Numbered from the stretch's first letter, positions 1 through 7,265 are shown. The stretch is 64,000 nt of DNA from Brumimicrobium sp035497735 (GCA_035497735.1 DATJCX010000017.1:21526-85525), one strand, 5' to 3'. A program made the numbers and translations. Notes: a model not told the origin generated them from the letters alone.

Positions 1-1
1 C

Positions 2-418
2 GGAAAGGCAGTTATTAATTCTCAGTCACTTTTTGCAAATTATACCGCTAGTATGCTGGCAATGTCTGAGTTTTCGCCACTTCCTGATAGTAGAACTGTT
101 TTTATGGAAGAGTACAGAGCTTCGCAGTATATAGGTGCAGGAATAAACTTCATTTTCAACTACAAAAACTTCTTAGAATTCCGCATAGACCCTTACTTTT
201 TTCAACCATTGCGAAAGCTGAATCGTCATGAAGATGACAGTTTTGGCTATTCAGAGTTGTTTGATGGAGGCTTGCCAATGGCAGGTGCTTCCGTTATTTT
301 TCATTCACCACTCGGACCATTGAGATTCACTACCAACTGGTTTCCAAAACAAGCACAACCATTTATGGTGCAGTTGAGTTTTGGATATGTAATTTTTAAC
401 GAGAGGTCAGTTAGGTAA
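2..418 (+). CDS. C-terminal part of an outer-membrane beta-barrel protein, probably patatin-like phospholipase (5' end outside window)
   Basis: The reading frame is open from base 2 through the stop at 416-418, so the gene begins left of the window and only its last 138 codons are present. The visible part alternates hydrophobic and polar residues like barrel strands. It has a loop with SPLGPLRFTTN and ends in a short strand (LSFGYVIFNERSVR). That ending resembles the BamA-like C-terminal barrel of Bacteroidota patatin-family phospholipases. A different surface-antigen (D15/BamA-type) protein is possible because the catalytic domain lies outside. The ATG at 53 is internal, not the start. Confidence 0.6.
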   Translation, partial: GKAVINSQSLFANYTASMLAMSEFSPLPDSRTVFMEEYRASQYIGAGINFIFNYKNFLEFRIDPYFFQPLRKLNRHEDDSFGYSELFDGGLPMAGASVIFHSPLGPLRFTTNWFPKQAQPFMVQLSFGYVIFNERSVR

Positions 419-498
419 GTGTGAAACCTTAAAGGTGAATTATTCCTTAGCAAAATGAAAATTGACCTGAATAATGAGTAAGTAAAAAATAGATTCAG

Positions 499-506
499 TA
501 ACTTTG
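499..506 (+). promoter_or_regulatory. Candidate -7 promoter element upstream of def
   Basis: TAACTTTG matches the Bacteroidota -7 consensus TAnnTTTG and ends 16 bases before the def ATG. No TTG is visible at the expected -33 distance, so support is partial. Confidence 0.45.
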
Positions 507-522
507 TAGAAAATTTAAAAGA

Positions 523-1122
523 ATGATATTACCAATTCTAGCATACGGAGATCCAATTCTAAAAAAAGAATGTGAAGAGATAGATAAAGATTATCCTGGC
601 TTAAAAGAGTTAATCGACAATATGTGGGAAACAATGTATAGTTCTCACGGTGTTGGATTGGCAGCGCCTCAAATAGGAAAAACAATACGTTTATTTATCG
701 TTGACGCGGCACCATTTGCTGATGATGAAGAAAGTGATGAAGAGCCAGATCCAAAAGCAGTTGGCTGTAAAGACTTTAAAAAAGTATTTATTAATCCGAT
801 AATCGAAGAAGAATCGGGTGAAGAGTGGGCGTTTGAAGAAGGTTGTCTTTCAATTCCTACGATTAGAGAGGATGTCTACCGTAAAGAGAAGATTCTAGTT
901 ACTTATTACGATGAGAATTTTGAGTTTCACGAAGAAACATTTGAAGGTTACCCAGCACGTATTATTCAGCACGAATATGACCACGTTGAAGGAGTACTTT
1001 TCACAGATTTGATTTCTCCTTTAAAGAAAAAGTTACTTTTTAAGAAGCTTTCTAATATTTCAAAAGGATTGGTGAATGTGAATTATAGAATGAAATTTCC
1101 AGCAGCTAAAAAAGGTAGATAA
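523..1122 (+). CDS. def: Peptide deformylase
   Basis: Removes the N-formyl group from nascent proteins in the cytoplasm as a metal-dependent hydrolase. All three family motifs are present: GVGLAAPQIG at residues 43-52, EEGCLS at 105-110 with the metal-binding Cys108, and HEYDH at 150-154 with both ligand histidines and the catalytic Glu. The 199-residue length is slightly above the usual 165-190 because of an acidic insertion near residues 67-78 and a basic C-terminal tail. The stop TAA shares its last base with the ATG of the following lipoprotein gene, so the two are probably translated together. Confidence 0.97.
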   Translation: MILPILAYGDPILKKECEEIDKDYPGLKELIDNMWETMYSSHGVGLAAPQIGKTIRLFIVDAAPFADDEESDEEPDPKAVGCKDFKKVFINPIIEEESGEEWAFEEGCLSIPTIREDVYRKEKILVTYYDENFEFHEETFEGYPARIIQHEYDHVEGVLFTDLISPLKKKLLFKKLSNISKGLVNVNYRMKFPAAKKGR

Positions 1123-1715
1123 TGAAGAAAGTTTTGGTTTTTATTGTCTTGGCTTTTGGTGTGATGAGTTGTTCTGATCGTCAAACAAACAAAGAGCTTA
1201 CTGTAGAAGGTCTAAAAACCGATATCCAGCAAATAGATGATTCTTTAAAAATGCTTTATGATAAAGCGAGAGAAACGGAAAACTTTAACATTGCTCACGA
1301 AGTTTACTTTGAGGCTATCGCTAGAAATAAGTCTTTTTACGAGCATTTCCCGAATGATGAATTTGCAGAAACGGCATTGAATAAAATTGCCGCAATGTAT
1401 TTTCAGCTAAACATGGAAGGAGAAGCATCCAAATGGAGAGATACTCTTCTTAATAAGTTTCCAACTACAAAAAACAAGGCCACTTTAATGGAATTGCAGA
1501 TGAGTTATTATGGGAATGACGAAAGCTTTAGTCAGGAAATGATTGAGTACTACGGAAATGAACTATTAAAAATAGACGGACTTTCGGAAGAAAAAAAGGA
1601 GGAAATCAAGTTTCGTATTGCGCATAGTGACAAAACATTTATGCAATTGATTGAATACCAAATCATGAATGAAGAAGGAGGAATGGATGAAAATTCTGCT
1701 GATTTTTCATTATAA
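1122..1715 (+). CDS. Predicted lipoprotein with TPR-like helical repeats
   Basis: A 197-residue protein with a lipoprotein signal peptide; the lipobox ends at Cys17 (GVMSC). The following roughly 170 residues look alpha-helical, with a stretch around residues 55-125 resembling tetratricopeptide or TolA-binding-type repeats (YEHFPNDEFAETALNKIA, then KFPTTKNKATLMEL). It overlaps def by one base. Probably anchored in the inner or outer membrane facing the periplasm. No catalytic motif is visible and the specific role is unknown. Confidence 0.75.
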   Translation: MKKVLVFIVLAFGVMSCSDRQTNKELTVEGLKTDIQQIDDSLKMLYDKARETENFNIAHEVYFEAIARNKSFYEHFPNDEFAETALNKIAAMYFQLNMEGEASKWRDTLLNKFPTTKNKATLMELQMSYYGNDESFSQEMIEYYGNELLKIDGLSEEKKEEIKFRIAHSDKTFMQLIEYQIMNEEGGMDENSADFSL

Positions 1716-1740
1716 ATTGTGTTAACGCTTTGTTAAAAAC

Positions 1741-1771
1741 TTGGAGAACAGAATTTATGGTACTATATTTG
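1741..1771 (+). promoter_or_regulatory. Promoter of the first DUF1573 gene
   Basis: TTG at 1741-1743 and TATATTTG at 1764-1771 are separated by 20 bases, matching the Bacteroidota TTTG-N19-21-TAnnTTTG layout. Transcription would start near 1777-1780, upstream of the ATG at 1804. Confidence 0.6.
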
Positions 1772-1803
1772 AATCAAACAAGTTAAATAAAAATTTAAAA
1801 GTT

Positions 1804-2235
1804 ATGAAAAAAATACTATTTACTTTAAGCTTAGTTTTTGTAGCATTCTACGGAATGTCACAAGCAGTTGTTTCTGGAGCAGAAATAAAATTCGAAAAAG
1901 AAACAATTGACTATGGAACAATTGATCAGTATGCTGATGGACACCGTGAATTCGTTTTCACAAATACAGGTACTGAACCGTTAGTAATTTCAAATGCTAA
2001 AGGATCATGTGGTTGTACTGTTCCAACATGGCCAAAAGAACCAATTGCACCAGGGCAAAAAGCAACAATTAAAGTTAAGTACGCAACTGACCGTGTAGGT
2101 AAATTCACAAAGAGCATTACGATTCAATCAAATGCTGTTTCTGAGCCAACGAAAGTTTTACGTATTAAAGGAGATGTTTTAGCTAAGCCAACAGGTGCAG
2201 CACCAGTTAATACTTCAGGTGCTCCTGCAAACTAG
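1804..2235 (+). CDS. DUF1573 domain secreted protein
   Basis: A 143-residue protein. Residues 1-20 form a signal peptide ending AFYGMSQ. Residues about 27-125 are a DUF1573 domain, an immunoglobulin-like beta-sandwich found in Bacteroidota exported proteins, with the characteristic GSCGCTVP cysteines followed by APGQKATIKVKYAT. A longer frame opens with TTG at 1741, but that codon lies inside the promoter, so the ATG at 1804 in front of the signal peptide is chosen. Function is unknown; the fold suggests a structural or binding role in the periplasm or at the surface. Confidence 0.85.
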   Translation: MKKILFTLSLVFVAFYGMSQAVVSGAEIKFEKETIDYGTIDQYADGHREFVFTNTGTEPLVISNAKGSCGCTVPTWPKEPIAPGQKATIKVKYATDRVGKFTKSITIQSNAVSEPTKVLRIKGDVLAKPTGAAPVNTSGAPAN

Positions 2236-2243
2236 TTAACAAT

Positions 2244-2624
2244 ATGAAGCACATTTTTGTACTTCTTATAATGATATTAAATTCCGCAATTGGTTTTGGC
2301 CAATCTGCGGAATTTTCTTTTTTGGGATCAGCCACCCACCAATTTGGAAAAGTTAATGAAGGTGTTTCACTGAAACATTACTATGTCTTTGTTAACAGCG
2401 GAGATACGCCGTTAATTATTGATGAAGCAAAGGTTACCTGTAGCTGCACAAAAGTTGAATTTCCTCGCTATCCTATTTTGCCACAGCAGAAGGACTCTAT
2501 TTTGGTCACTTTCGACACCAAACAAAAGTACTATCAGCAAGATAGAATCATTAAGTTGAAATCAAACACTAAGAAACAAGAAAAACTACGATTTAAAGTT
2601 TATGTAGTACCAAAAGAAGATTAA
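2244..2624 (+). CDS. Second DUF1573 domain secreted protein
   Basis: A 126-residue paralogue of the preceding gene, starting 8 bases after its stop. It has a signal peptide (residues 1-20, ending AIGFGQ) and one DUF1573 domain with TCSCTK at the position of the CGC motif and LPQQKDSILVTFDT. It is probably co-transcribed with the upstream copy. A strong terminator-like hairpin lies inside its codons 12-26 (listed separately) and could lower its expression relative to the first copy. Function unknown. Confidence 0.82.
   Translation: MKHIFVLLIMILNSAIGFGQSAEFSFLGSATHQFGKVNEGVSLKHYYVFVNSGDTPLIIDEAKVTCSCTKVEFPRYPILPQQKDSILVTFDTKQKYYQQDRIIKLKSNTKKQEKLRFKVYVVPKED
2279..2323 (+). terminator. Terminator-like hairpin inside the start of the second DUF1573 gene
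   Basis: Arms AAATTCCGCA (2279-2288) and TGCGGAATTT (2306-2315) pair perfectly. ATTGG (2289-2293) pairs with CCAAT (2300-2304) inside, with one bulged C and a six-base loop. A T-rich run follows up to 2323. This is the form of an intrinsic terminator, yet it lies within coding sequence. Confidence 0.5.
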
Positions 2625-2642
2625 AAAGTAATATTCTACACT

Positions 2643-2823
2643 ACTGTCTGATAAAAGTTTTTTAAAAGCAGGATTTCCTTGATAGATTTCCCGCTTTATT
2701 GTAATTTAGTTTTGCACAACATTAATTACATGAATAAAAGTACTCTCTTTTTTGGACAATCGGTTTTCGGACAGCTGATTTCTTTGATTAAATCGGATTT
2801 AGTTAAATCCGCAGTTAAAATGG
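2643..2823 (+). mobile_element. Remnant of the left end of an IS4-family (DUF4372-type) insertion sequence
   Basis: The frame from the ATG at 2730 encodes MNKSTLFFGQSVFGQLISLI and about 12 more residues. This matches the remembered N-terminus of IS4-family transposases carrying a DUF4372 domain. The frame stays open only to 2864, and the similarity seems to stop near 2815-2823, where a terC remnant on the other strand begins. The preceding 85 bases, from ACTGTCTGATAAAAG through a GCAGGA/TCCCGC imperfect hairpin, look like the left terminal region. The catalytic DDE region and right end are missing, so the element is dead. Confidence 0.6.
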
Positions 2824-3031
2824 AGTATCTATATTTGTTGGGTTTGCAATCCATTCGTTTTTAAAAGAAAAATAGATTATTCCCGAGAAGAATATAGCAC
2901 AAACCACCCAAACACTTGTCCAAATAGCAGCTTCTTTGGTTTTTATTTTCGTGGGGCTCTCGATTGAATACGCCCAAGTCTAAAATTAAAGCAAATGTTA
3001 CCGCTGTTATAAATACTATCCAAACTATCAT
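2815..3031 (-). pseudogene. terC-family membrane protein, truncated and frameshifted
   Basis: On the minus strand the ATG at 3029-3031 opens MIVWIVFITAVTFALILDLG followed by VFNREPHE, a typical TerC/Alx N-terminus. The frame then breaks at an A run (T run at 2946-2949 on the plus strand). One base over, it continues IKTKEAAIWTSVWVVCAIFF and then SGIIYFSFKNEWIANP, the expected continuation through the second membrane segment. A single inserted A explains the break. After about 65 codons the similarity stops at the junction with the IS4 remnant. The intact family has about 300 residues, so this is a decayed 5' fragment. Confidence 0.7.
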
Positions 3032-3219
3032 AAGGTTCTTTATGAAAGTGTGTTTAAAGTTGAATGATTTTTAACAGGTATTTGTTCCGAAACAAATACC
3101 TGTTTGTATAAATTCATTTGAGGAGTAGGCGACTATCTTGCAGCTTTTATCATCTAAGAAAGAGCCGCAATACAATTGTCATTCCTTTAAGACTATGTTA
3201 TGATTTTCGAAGGTTTAAT

Positions 3220-3690
3220 TTAATCATCTATCTTTTTAAAGTCTCCATCCAATGTAAATACTAAATCTAAATCATTATCTAAACTAATTTGTTGCTCCTT
3301 TTTCTCTAGTTGCCACTCTATTATGAAGTTGTCCTGATAGTTTGAATTAACATATTGGTTAATTTTCGGTGGAATTACACTTTCAGGAAGCTCAGTTTTC
3401 GCTTCAATACCAATGATTTCCTTCTTACGATTGAATTCTAGAGAAATATTTCCTGCCAATACCACATCATAGGTCTTAGTTGTTCCATCAATATCTTCAA
3501 CTACTTGTAGTATTTCATTATTTGGGAAATGAGTTGAAACATATTCAGAAATTTCTGCAGGAGTTTGCGCTAAATCTAATATAGTTTCTTTATCACAACT
3601 TAAAAGTGAAAAGAGCACAAGGCTAAGCGCTGTTTTTGAAATTATTTTAATTGCTTTCATTTTAATTGCTTTCATTTTAATTGCTTTCAT
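3220..3690 (-). CDS. PepSY-like domain lipoprotein
   Basis: A 156-residue predicted lipoprotein with lipobox FSLLSC (Cys32 counted from the first ATG). The mature part is two similar halves of the PepSY-like (BLIP-like) type: a helix such as PAEISEYVSTHFPNNEILQV followed by beta strands, then PPKINQYVNSNYQDNFIIEW. It is paralogous to the gene 12 bases upstream. The start is ambiguous: three in-frame ATG codons at 3690, 3675 and 3660 sit in three perfect copies of a 15-bp unit encoding MKAIK. The innermost (3660) gives the most normal signal peptide. Role unknown; the family is periplasmic and possibly inhibitory or binding. Confidence 0.8.
   Translation of the reverse strand: MKAIKMKAIKMKAIKIISKTALSLVLFSLLSCDKETILDLAQTPAEISEYVSTHFPNNEILQVVEDIDGTTKTYDVVLAGNISLEFNRKKEIIGIEAKTELPESVIPPKINQYVNSNYQDNFIIEWQLEKKEQQISLDNDLDLVFTLDGDFKKIDD
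3646..3690 (-). repeat. Triplicated 15-bp start-codon repeat
   Basis: Three perfect head-to-tail copies of TTTAATTGCTTTCAT (plus strand) at 3646-3660, 3661-3675 and 3676-3690. On the coding strand each copy is ATG followed by four codons (MKAIK), so the gene has three equivalent, in-frame start codons. Confidence 0.95.
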
Positions 3691-3702
3691 TTTATTTAAT
3701 TT

Positions 3703-4146
3703 TTAGTTATCAATTCTTAAGAAGTCTCCTTTTCGTGAAAACTCAAGTTCAATTTTATTGTCCAGATCGACAGATTGATTCGTTTTATCTAATTCCCATT
3801 CAATTATATAGTTTTTAGGATAATTAGCCTTCACATACTCTCTGATTTTCGTTGGAATTGTACTATCCGGAAGTTTAGAGTTAGCTTTGATGCTTACGAT
3901 ATTGTTTTTATAATCGAATTCTAATTTAGTACTATCGTTCAGAATAATTTCATATTCTTTCGTTAATCCTTCATAATCAACTTCTGCATGCAGCACTTGA
4001 GTATTGGGAAAATGTTTTGCTATATATGTTTGTATTTGAGCAGGAACTTCAGAGTAGGGTATTATTTTATCTTGTCCAAACACTGAAACAGATGTTGTTA
4101 ATATTATTGCAATTAACAGATTTTTAAACAGATTATACTTTTTCAT
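3703..4146 (-). CDS. PepSY-like domain secreted protein
   Basis: A 147-residue protein with a Sec signal peptide (residues 1-24, ending SVSVFGQ) and the same two-repeat PepSY-like architecture as the downstream gene: PAQIQTYIAKHFPNTQVLHA near residue 35 and PTKIREYVKANYPKNYIIEW near residue 102. Unlike its neighbour it lacks a lipobox, so one paralogue should be soluble and the other membrane-anchored. The two are 12 bases apart and likely form an operon, possibly with dedA 77 bases upstream. No enzyme motif. Confidence 0.8.
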   Translation of the reverse strand: MKKYNLFKNLLIAIILTTSVSVFGQDKIIPYSEVPAQIQTYIAKHFPNTQVLHAEVDYEGLTKEYEIILNDSTKLEFDYKNNIVSIKANSKLPDSTIPTKIREYVKANYPKNYIIEWELDKTNQSVDLDNKIELEFSRKGDFLRIDN

Positions 4147-4223
4147 AATATTATATTTAATTATTGTTTTTATAAGGGTTTTAGATTACTTTATTTAATA
4201 TTAAAACGTGTTAAAAAGTCTAG

Positions 4224-4880
4224 TTATGGTATTTCATTTGTTTTCTTCTTAATGAATAGCTTAATAATTACTGGGGTGGTTACGATTAGCACCAAGCCTA
4301 TAAGTATATACTCTAAATTACTTTTTACCCAAGAATTTTCTCCTAGGATATAACCCAAGGAGGTTATACTACCAACCCAGACAATTGCTCCGATAATATT
4401 GTAAAATGTAAATTTTTTTAAATTCATTTCTACTGTTCCTGCAATAATTGGAGCGAAAGTTCTTACTATAGGCAAAAAACGAGCAATAGCTATAGCAAAT
4501 CCCCCTCTTTTTTCATAAAAATCACGGGCTGTTTGAAGATGTTTTCGTTTTAAAAACCAGCTATCTTCTTTTCTATTTATAATGTGTTTAAATCTATATC
4601 CGAACCAATATCCGAAGAAGTTACCTAAAATTGTTGAGACTGTAAATAATACTATCCAAAATATTAAATTAAATATCGAACTGTCAAAAGGGTATGATAC
4701 TTCTCCCGTGCTTGCGATTATCACTCCCGAAATAAATAGAAGAGGATCTCCAGGTAGAAAAAATCCAATTATTATTCCTGTTTCAATAAATAAAATTAAT
4801 AAGACTAAATATAATCCTCCATTCTTCATTATCCAGTTTGGGTCTAACAAGTATTGGAAAGATTCTATAAGAGCATCCAT
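4224..4880 (-). CDS. DedA family membrane protein
   Basis: An integral inner-membrane protein of the DedA/Tvp38 (VTT domain) family, members of which are linked to lipid scrambling and envelope homeostasis. Family signatures are FIETGIIIGFFLPGDPLLFI (near residues 32-51) and the later FLPIVRTFAPIIAGTVEM, with four to five hydrophobic segments. The ATG at 4880 (MDALIESFQYLL) is preferred over one 30 bases upstream because the extra ten residues (MHVCKLKLNI) are not family-like. This gives 218 residues, a normal length. Confidence 0.9.
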   Translation of the reverse strand: MDALIESFQYLLDPNWIMKNGGLYLVLLILFIETGIIIGFFLPGDPLLFISGVIIASTGEVSYPFDSSIFNLIFWIVLFTVSTILGNFFGYWFGYRFKHIINRKEDSWFLKRKHLQTARDFYEKRGGFAIAIARFLPIVRTFAPIIAGTVEMNLKKFTFYNIIGAIVWVGSITSLGYILGENSWVKSNLEYILIGLVLIVTTPVIIKLFIKKKTNEIP

Positions 4881-4910
4881 TATATTTAGCTTTAGTTTAC
4901 ATACATGCAA

Positions 4911-5212
4911 ATATGATGAATATCTTAATTAATTAAGAATGATGTTATCACAAAAATATATAATTTTTACTTTAGGTGAGAAATGAACAAGAAAGATGGT
5001 CTTTGTTGAAATCTATTTTTTTAAAGGTGAAGAATTCTGCTTTTAATTTCTTCTTCAGAAGCTGCTATCGTTAGGAGGGTAGATATTCTAAAATATCTTG
5101 TTCTATAGGAATAACCATCAACTATTTCTCTAGAAATTTTCCAACACAAATAGGAAGAACCTTTTGAGGTACTTCCTGTTTACATTGTTTTTATAAAGTT
5201 GAAGAATATATA
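4911..5212. other. Intergenic stretch without a recognisable gene
   Basis: No ORF with coding character is visible on either strand. It contains a perfect 16-bp AT palindrome at 4923-4938 (TCTTAATTAATTAAGA) just upstream of dedA and a hairpin at 5152-5177 that probably ends the small minus-strand gene. Confidence 0.6.
5152..5177 (-). terminator. Probable terminator after the 52-residue membrane protein gene
   Basis: AGGAAG (5152-5157) pairs with CTTCCT (5172-5177), with further pairing of AACC and GGT inside. The T-run on the minus-strand side is weak. Confidence 0.35.
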
Positions 5213-5371
5213 CTATTCTTCTCCGTCTTCTTCAAACACTTTTTTAGGGCGTAATGTTTCCATTACTCCTAATGTAATCCAATAAGGTAAGATGAATCCC
5301 ATAAGGAATAATAAACACCAAAATGCCATTCCAGCAATTAAAATGAACATCACAATACCGAATATACTCAT
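5213..5371 (-). CDS. Small membrane protein (52 residues)
   Basis: The minus-strand frame from the ATG at 5369-5371 to the TAG at 5213-5215 encodes a 52-residue protein. MSIFGIVMFILIAGMAFWCL starts two closely spaced hydrophobic segments (residues about 2-24 and 25-38), followed by a charged tail (ETLRPKKVFEEDGEE). It lies alone between dedA and fumC, with an A-rich leader and a hairpin after the stop. The clean hydrophobic/charged partition suggests a real gene. Homologues and function are not recognised. Confidence 0.55.
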   Translation of the reverse strand: MSIFGIVMFILIAGMAFWCLLFLMGFILPYWITLGVMETLRPKKVFEEDGEE

Positions 5372-5431
5372 GATAAATTGTTATTTTTGTAATCTAATAT
5401 GTGGTAAAAGTAAATAAAATAATTTAATAAT

Positions 5432-6829
5432 ATGGAATATAGAATAGAAAAAGATACTATCGGAGAGGTGAAGGTACCAGCTGACAAGTATTGGGGCGCT
5501 CAAACTGAGCGTTCTAGGAACAATTTTAAAATTGGACAAAGTTCTTCAATGCCTAAAGAAATCATTCATGGTTTCGCTTATTTAAAGAAAGCAGCTGCTT
5601 ATGCAAACTGTGAATTAGGTGTTTTAGATGCTTCAAAAAGAGATTTAATCGCACAGGTCTGTGATGAAATTTTGGCCAACAAATTAGACGATCAATTTCC
5701 ACTTGTAATCTGGCAAACAGGCTCTGGAACGCAGTCGAATATGAACGTAAACGAAGTGATTGCAAATAGAGCACACGTTATCGCTGGAAATAAATTAGGA
5801 GATGGTGGAACTACATTGGGTGCAAACGATGATGTAAACAAGTCACAATCTTCAAACGATACTTTCCCAACTGGAATGCACATCGCTATTTATAAGAAGG
5901 TGGTTGAAACAACTATTCCAGGTGTTCAGTACATGCGTGATGAGTTGGATAAGAAAGCTAAAGAATTTATGAACGTTGTTAAAATTGGGCGTACGCACTT
6001 AATGGATGCTACACCTTTAACATTGGGTCAAGAGTTTTCTGGTTATGTAGCTCAGTTAGACTACGGCTTAAAAGCATTAAAAAACACGTTGGCGCATTTG
6101 TCGGAATTAGCTTTAGGTGGAACAGCAGTTGGAACTGGATTGAATACACCAAAAGGATATGATGTTTTAGTAGCGGAAAAAATCGCTGAATTTACAGGGT
6201 TGCCATTTAAAACTGCTCCAAATAAATTCGAAGCACTTGCAGCACATGATGCAGTTGTTGAAACGCATGGCGCATTAAAACAATTGGCGGTTTCTTTAAA
6301 TAAGATTGGGAATGACATTAGAATGTTGGCTTCAGGTCCTCGTTCAGGTATTGGTGAAATTACGATTCCTACAAACGAACCTGGTTCTTCAATCATGCCT
6401 GGAAAAGTAAACCCGACACAGTCAGAAGCACTAACGATGGTTGCCGCACAAGTTATAGGGAATGATGTAGCAATTACTTTCGGTGGGGCTCAAGGGCACT
6501 ATGAATTAAACGTTTTCAAACCCGTTATGGCCGCAAACGCTATTGAGTCTGCTCGTTTAATCGGAGATGCTTGTGTTTCATTTACTGACAACTGTGTAGT
6601 TGGAATTGAACCAAATCACAAAAGAATAAAGGAGTTATTAGACAATTCTTTAATGTTGGTGACAGCTTTAAATACGAAAATTGGTTACTATAAAGCTGCG
6701 GAGATTGCAAATACAGCACACCAAAACGGAACAACGCTACGAGAAGAGGCGGTTCGTTTAGGGTATGTTACTGCGGATGAGTTTGAGGAGTGGGTAAGAC
6801 CAGAGGATATGGTTGGCTCGTTGAAGTAA
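5432..6829 (+). CDS. fumC: Fumarate hydratase class II
   Basis: Catalyses reversible hydration of fumarate to L-malate in the TCA cycle, as a cytoplasmic homotetramer. The 465-residue length is standard. The superfamily signature GSSIMPGKVNP is present near residues 317-327 (catalytic Ser in the GSS loop). Also visible are the N-terminal substrate-site segment TGSGTQSNMNVNEVIANRA (about residues 96-114) and the GRTHLMDATPLTLGQEFSGY block near residue 185. Monocistronic by context, with minus-strand genes on both sides. Confidence 0.97.
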   Translation: MEYRIEKDTIGEVKVPADKYWGAQTERSRNNFKIGQSSSMPKEIIHGFAYLKKAAAYANCELGVLDASKRDLIAQVCDEILANKLDDQFPLVIWQTGSGTQSNMNVNEVIANRAHVIAGNKLGDGGTTLGANDDVNKSQSSNDTFPTGMHIAIYKKVVETTIPGVQYMRDELDKKAKEFMNVVKIGRTHLMDATPLTLGQEFSGYVAQLDYGLKALKNTLAHLSELALGGTAVGTGLNTPKGYDVLVAEKIAEFTGLPFKTAPNKFEALAAHDAVVETHGALKQLAVSLNKIGNDIRMLASGPRSGIGEITIPTNEPGSSIMPGKVNPTQSEALTMVAAQVIGNDVAITFGGAQGHYELNVFKPVMAANAIESARLIGDACVSFTDNCVVGIEPNHKRIKELLDNSLMLVTALNTKIGYYKAAEIANTAHQNGTTLREEAVRLGYVTADEFEEWVRPEDMVGSLK

Positions 6830-6832
6830 CAT

Positions 6833-6958
6833 ATAGATGTTTCAAAATTGGCGAACTGCGTCGTTATTGAAAATTTAAGCTTAATCACATACTAAAGTAT
6901 GCTCATTTCACTTTAAATTTTCAATGCCTAGCATTTCATCCAATTTTGAAACATCTAT
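6833..6958. repeat. Palindromic intergenic element, copy 1
   Basis: A 126-bp nested palindrome directly after fumC. Outer arms ATAGATGTTTCAAAATTGG (6833-6851) and its exact reverse complement (6940-6958) are 19 bp. Inside them TTGAAAATTTAA pairs with TTAAATTTTCAA, and CATACT pairs with AGTATG across two bases. It carries CAAAA at 6843-6847, GTTATTGA at 6863-6870 (15 bases later) and ACATACTA at 6887-6894, features shared with the copies at 22193, 23888 and 45119. No ORF inside; looks like a non-autonomous mobile or RNA-structural element. Confidence 0.75.
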
Positions 6959-7001
6959 TTTTTTTCAGGTTGGCTTTACCTTTTCGACTTGGAAGGTTAT
7001 G

Positions 7002-7211
7002 ACCTCTCGGAGGTTGTTGATTGTTGCAGGAGGGTGAGTTGGTTGATGTTTTACTTCTTCGAGGTCTTAGTCGCAATACTTTTTAGGCTTGAAAATGTCT
7101 TTACAATGTCAATAGGTACTTTTTAAAGTTTTTCTTGTAATAGTAATCCCAGAGGGATTATATGTTTACTAGAAAATCGTATTGTATTGGAGCCACGACC
7201 CCAGCGGGGTC
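7002..7211. repeat. Cluster of three short GC-rich palindromes
   Basis: ACCTC-TCG-GAGGT at 7002-7014, ATCCC-AGA-GGGAT at 7146-7158 and GACCCC-AGC-GGGGTC at 7197-7211 are perfect small hairpins with three-base loops in otherwise AT-rich, apparently non-coding sequence. Similar ATCCC/GACCCC hairpins are common dispersed repeats in Bacteroidota intergenic regions (from memory). Together with copy 1 of the palindromic element they fill the fumC-apt gap. Confidence 0.5.
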
Positions 7212-7265
7212 GCACATTCCGTTTCTTTTGTTTGTGACTTGAATATGTCCATTCTTCTAGCTCCT

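Noticed and set aside
1722..1744. Pho-box-like TTAA repeats 11 bases apart upstream of the first DUF1573 gene
   Set aside because: Only two short half-sites (TTAAC, TTAAA) with poor flanking match; too weak to call in an AT-rich genome.
1741..1803. TTG start for the first DUF1573 protein
   Set aside because: The TTG is part of a good promoter (TTG-N20-TATATTTG); the signal peptide starts at the ATG at 1804.
2679..2864. 61-residue ORF as a functional gene
   Set aside because: Only the part from 2730 resembles a protein, and that is the truncated start of an IS4-type transposase.
2940..2955. Programmed frameshift in the terC-like gene
   Set aside because: The similarity also stops after 65 codons at the IS4 remnant, so decay or a sequencing error explains the shift more simply.
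4582..4932. Plus-strand ORF opposite dedA
   Set aside because: Antisense shadow of a clear DedA coding region; no family-like content.
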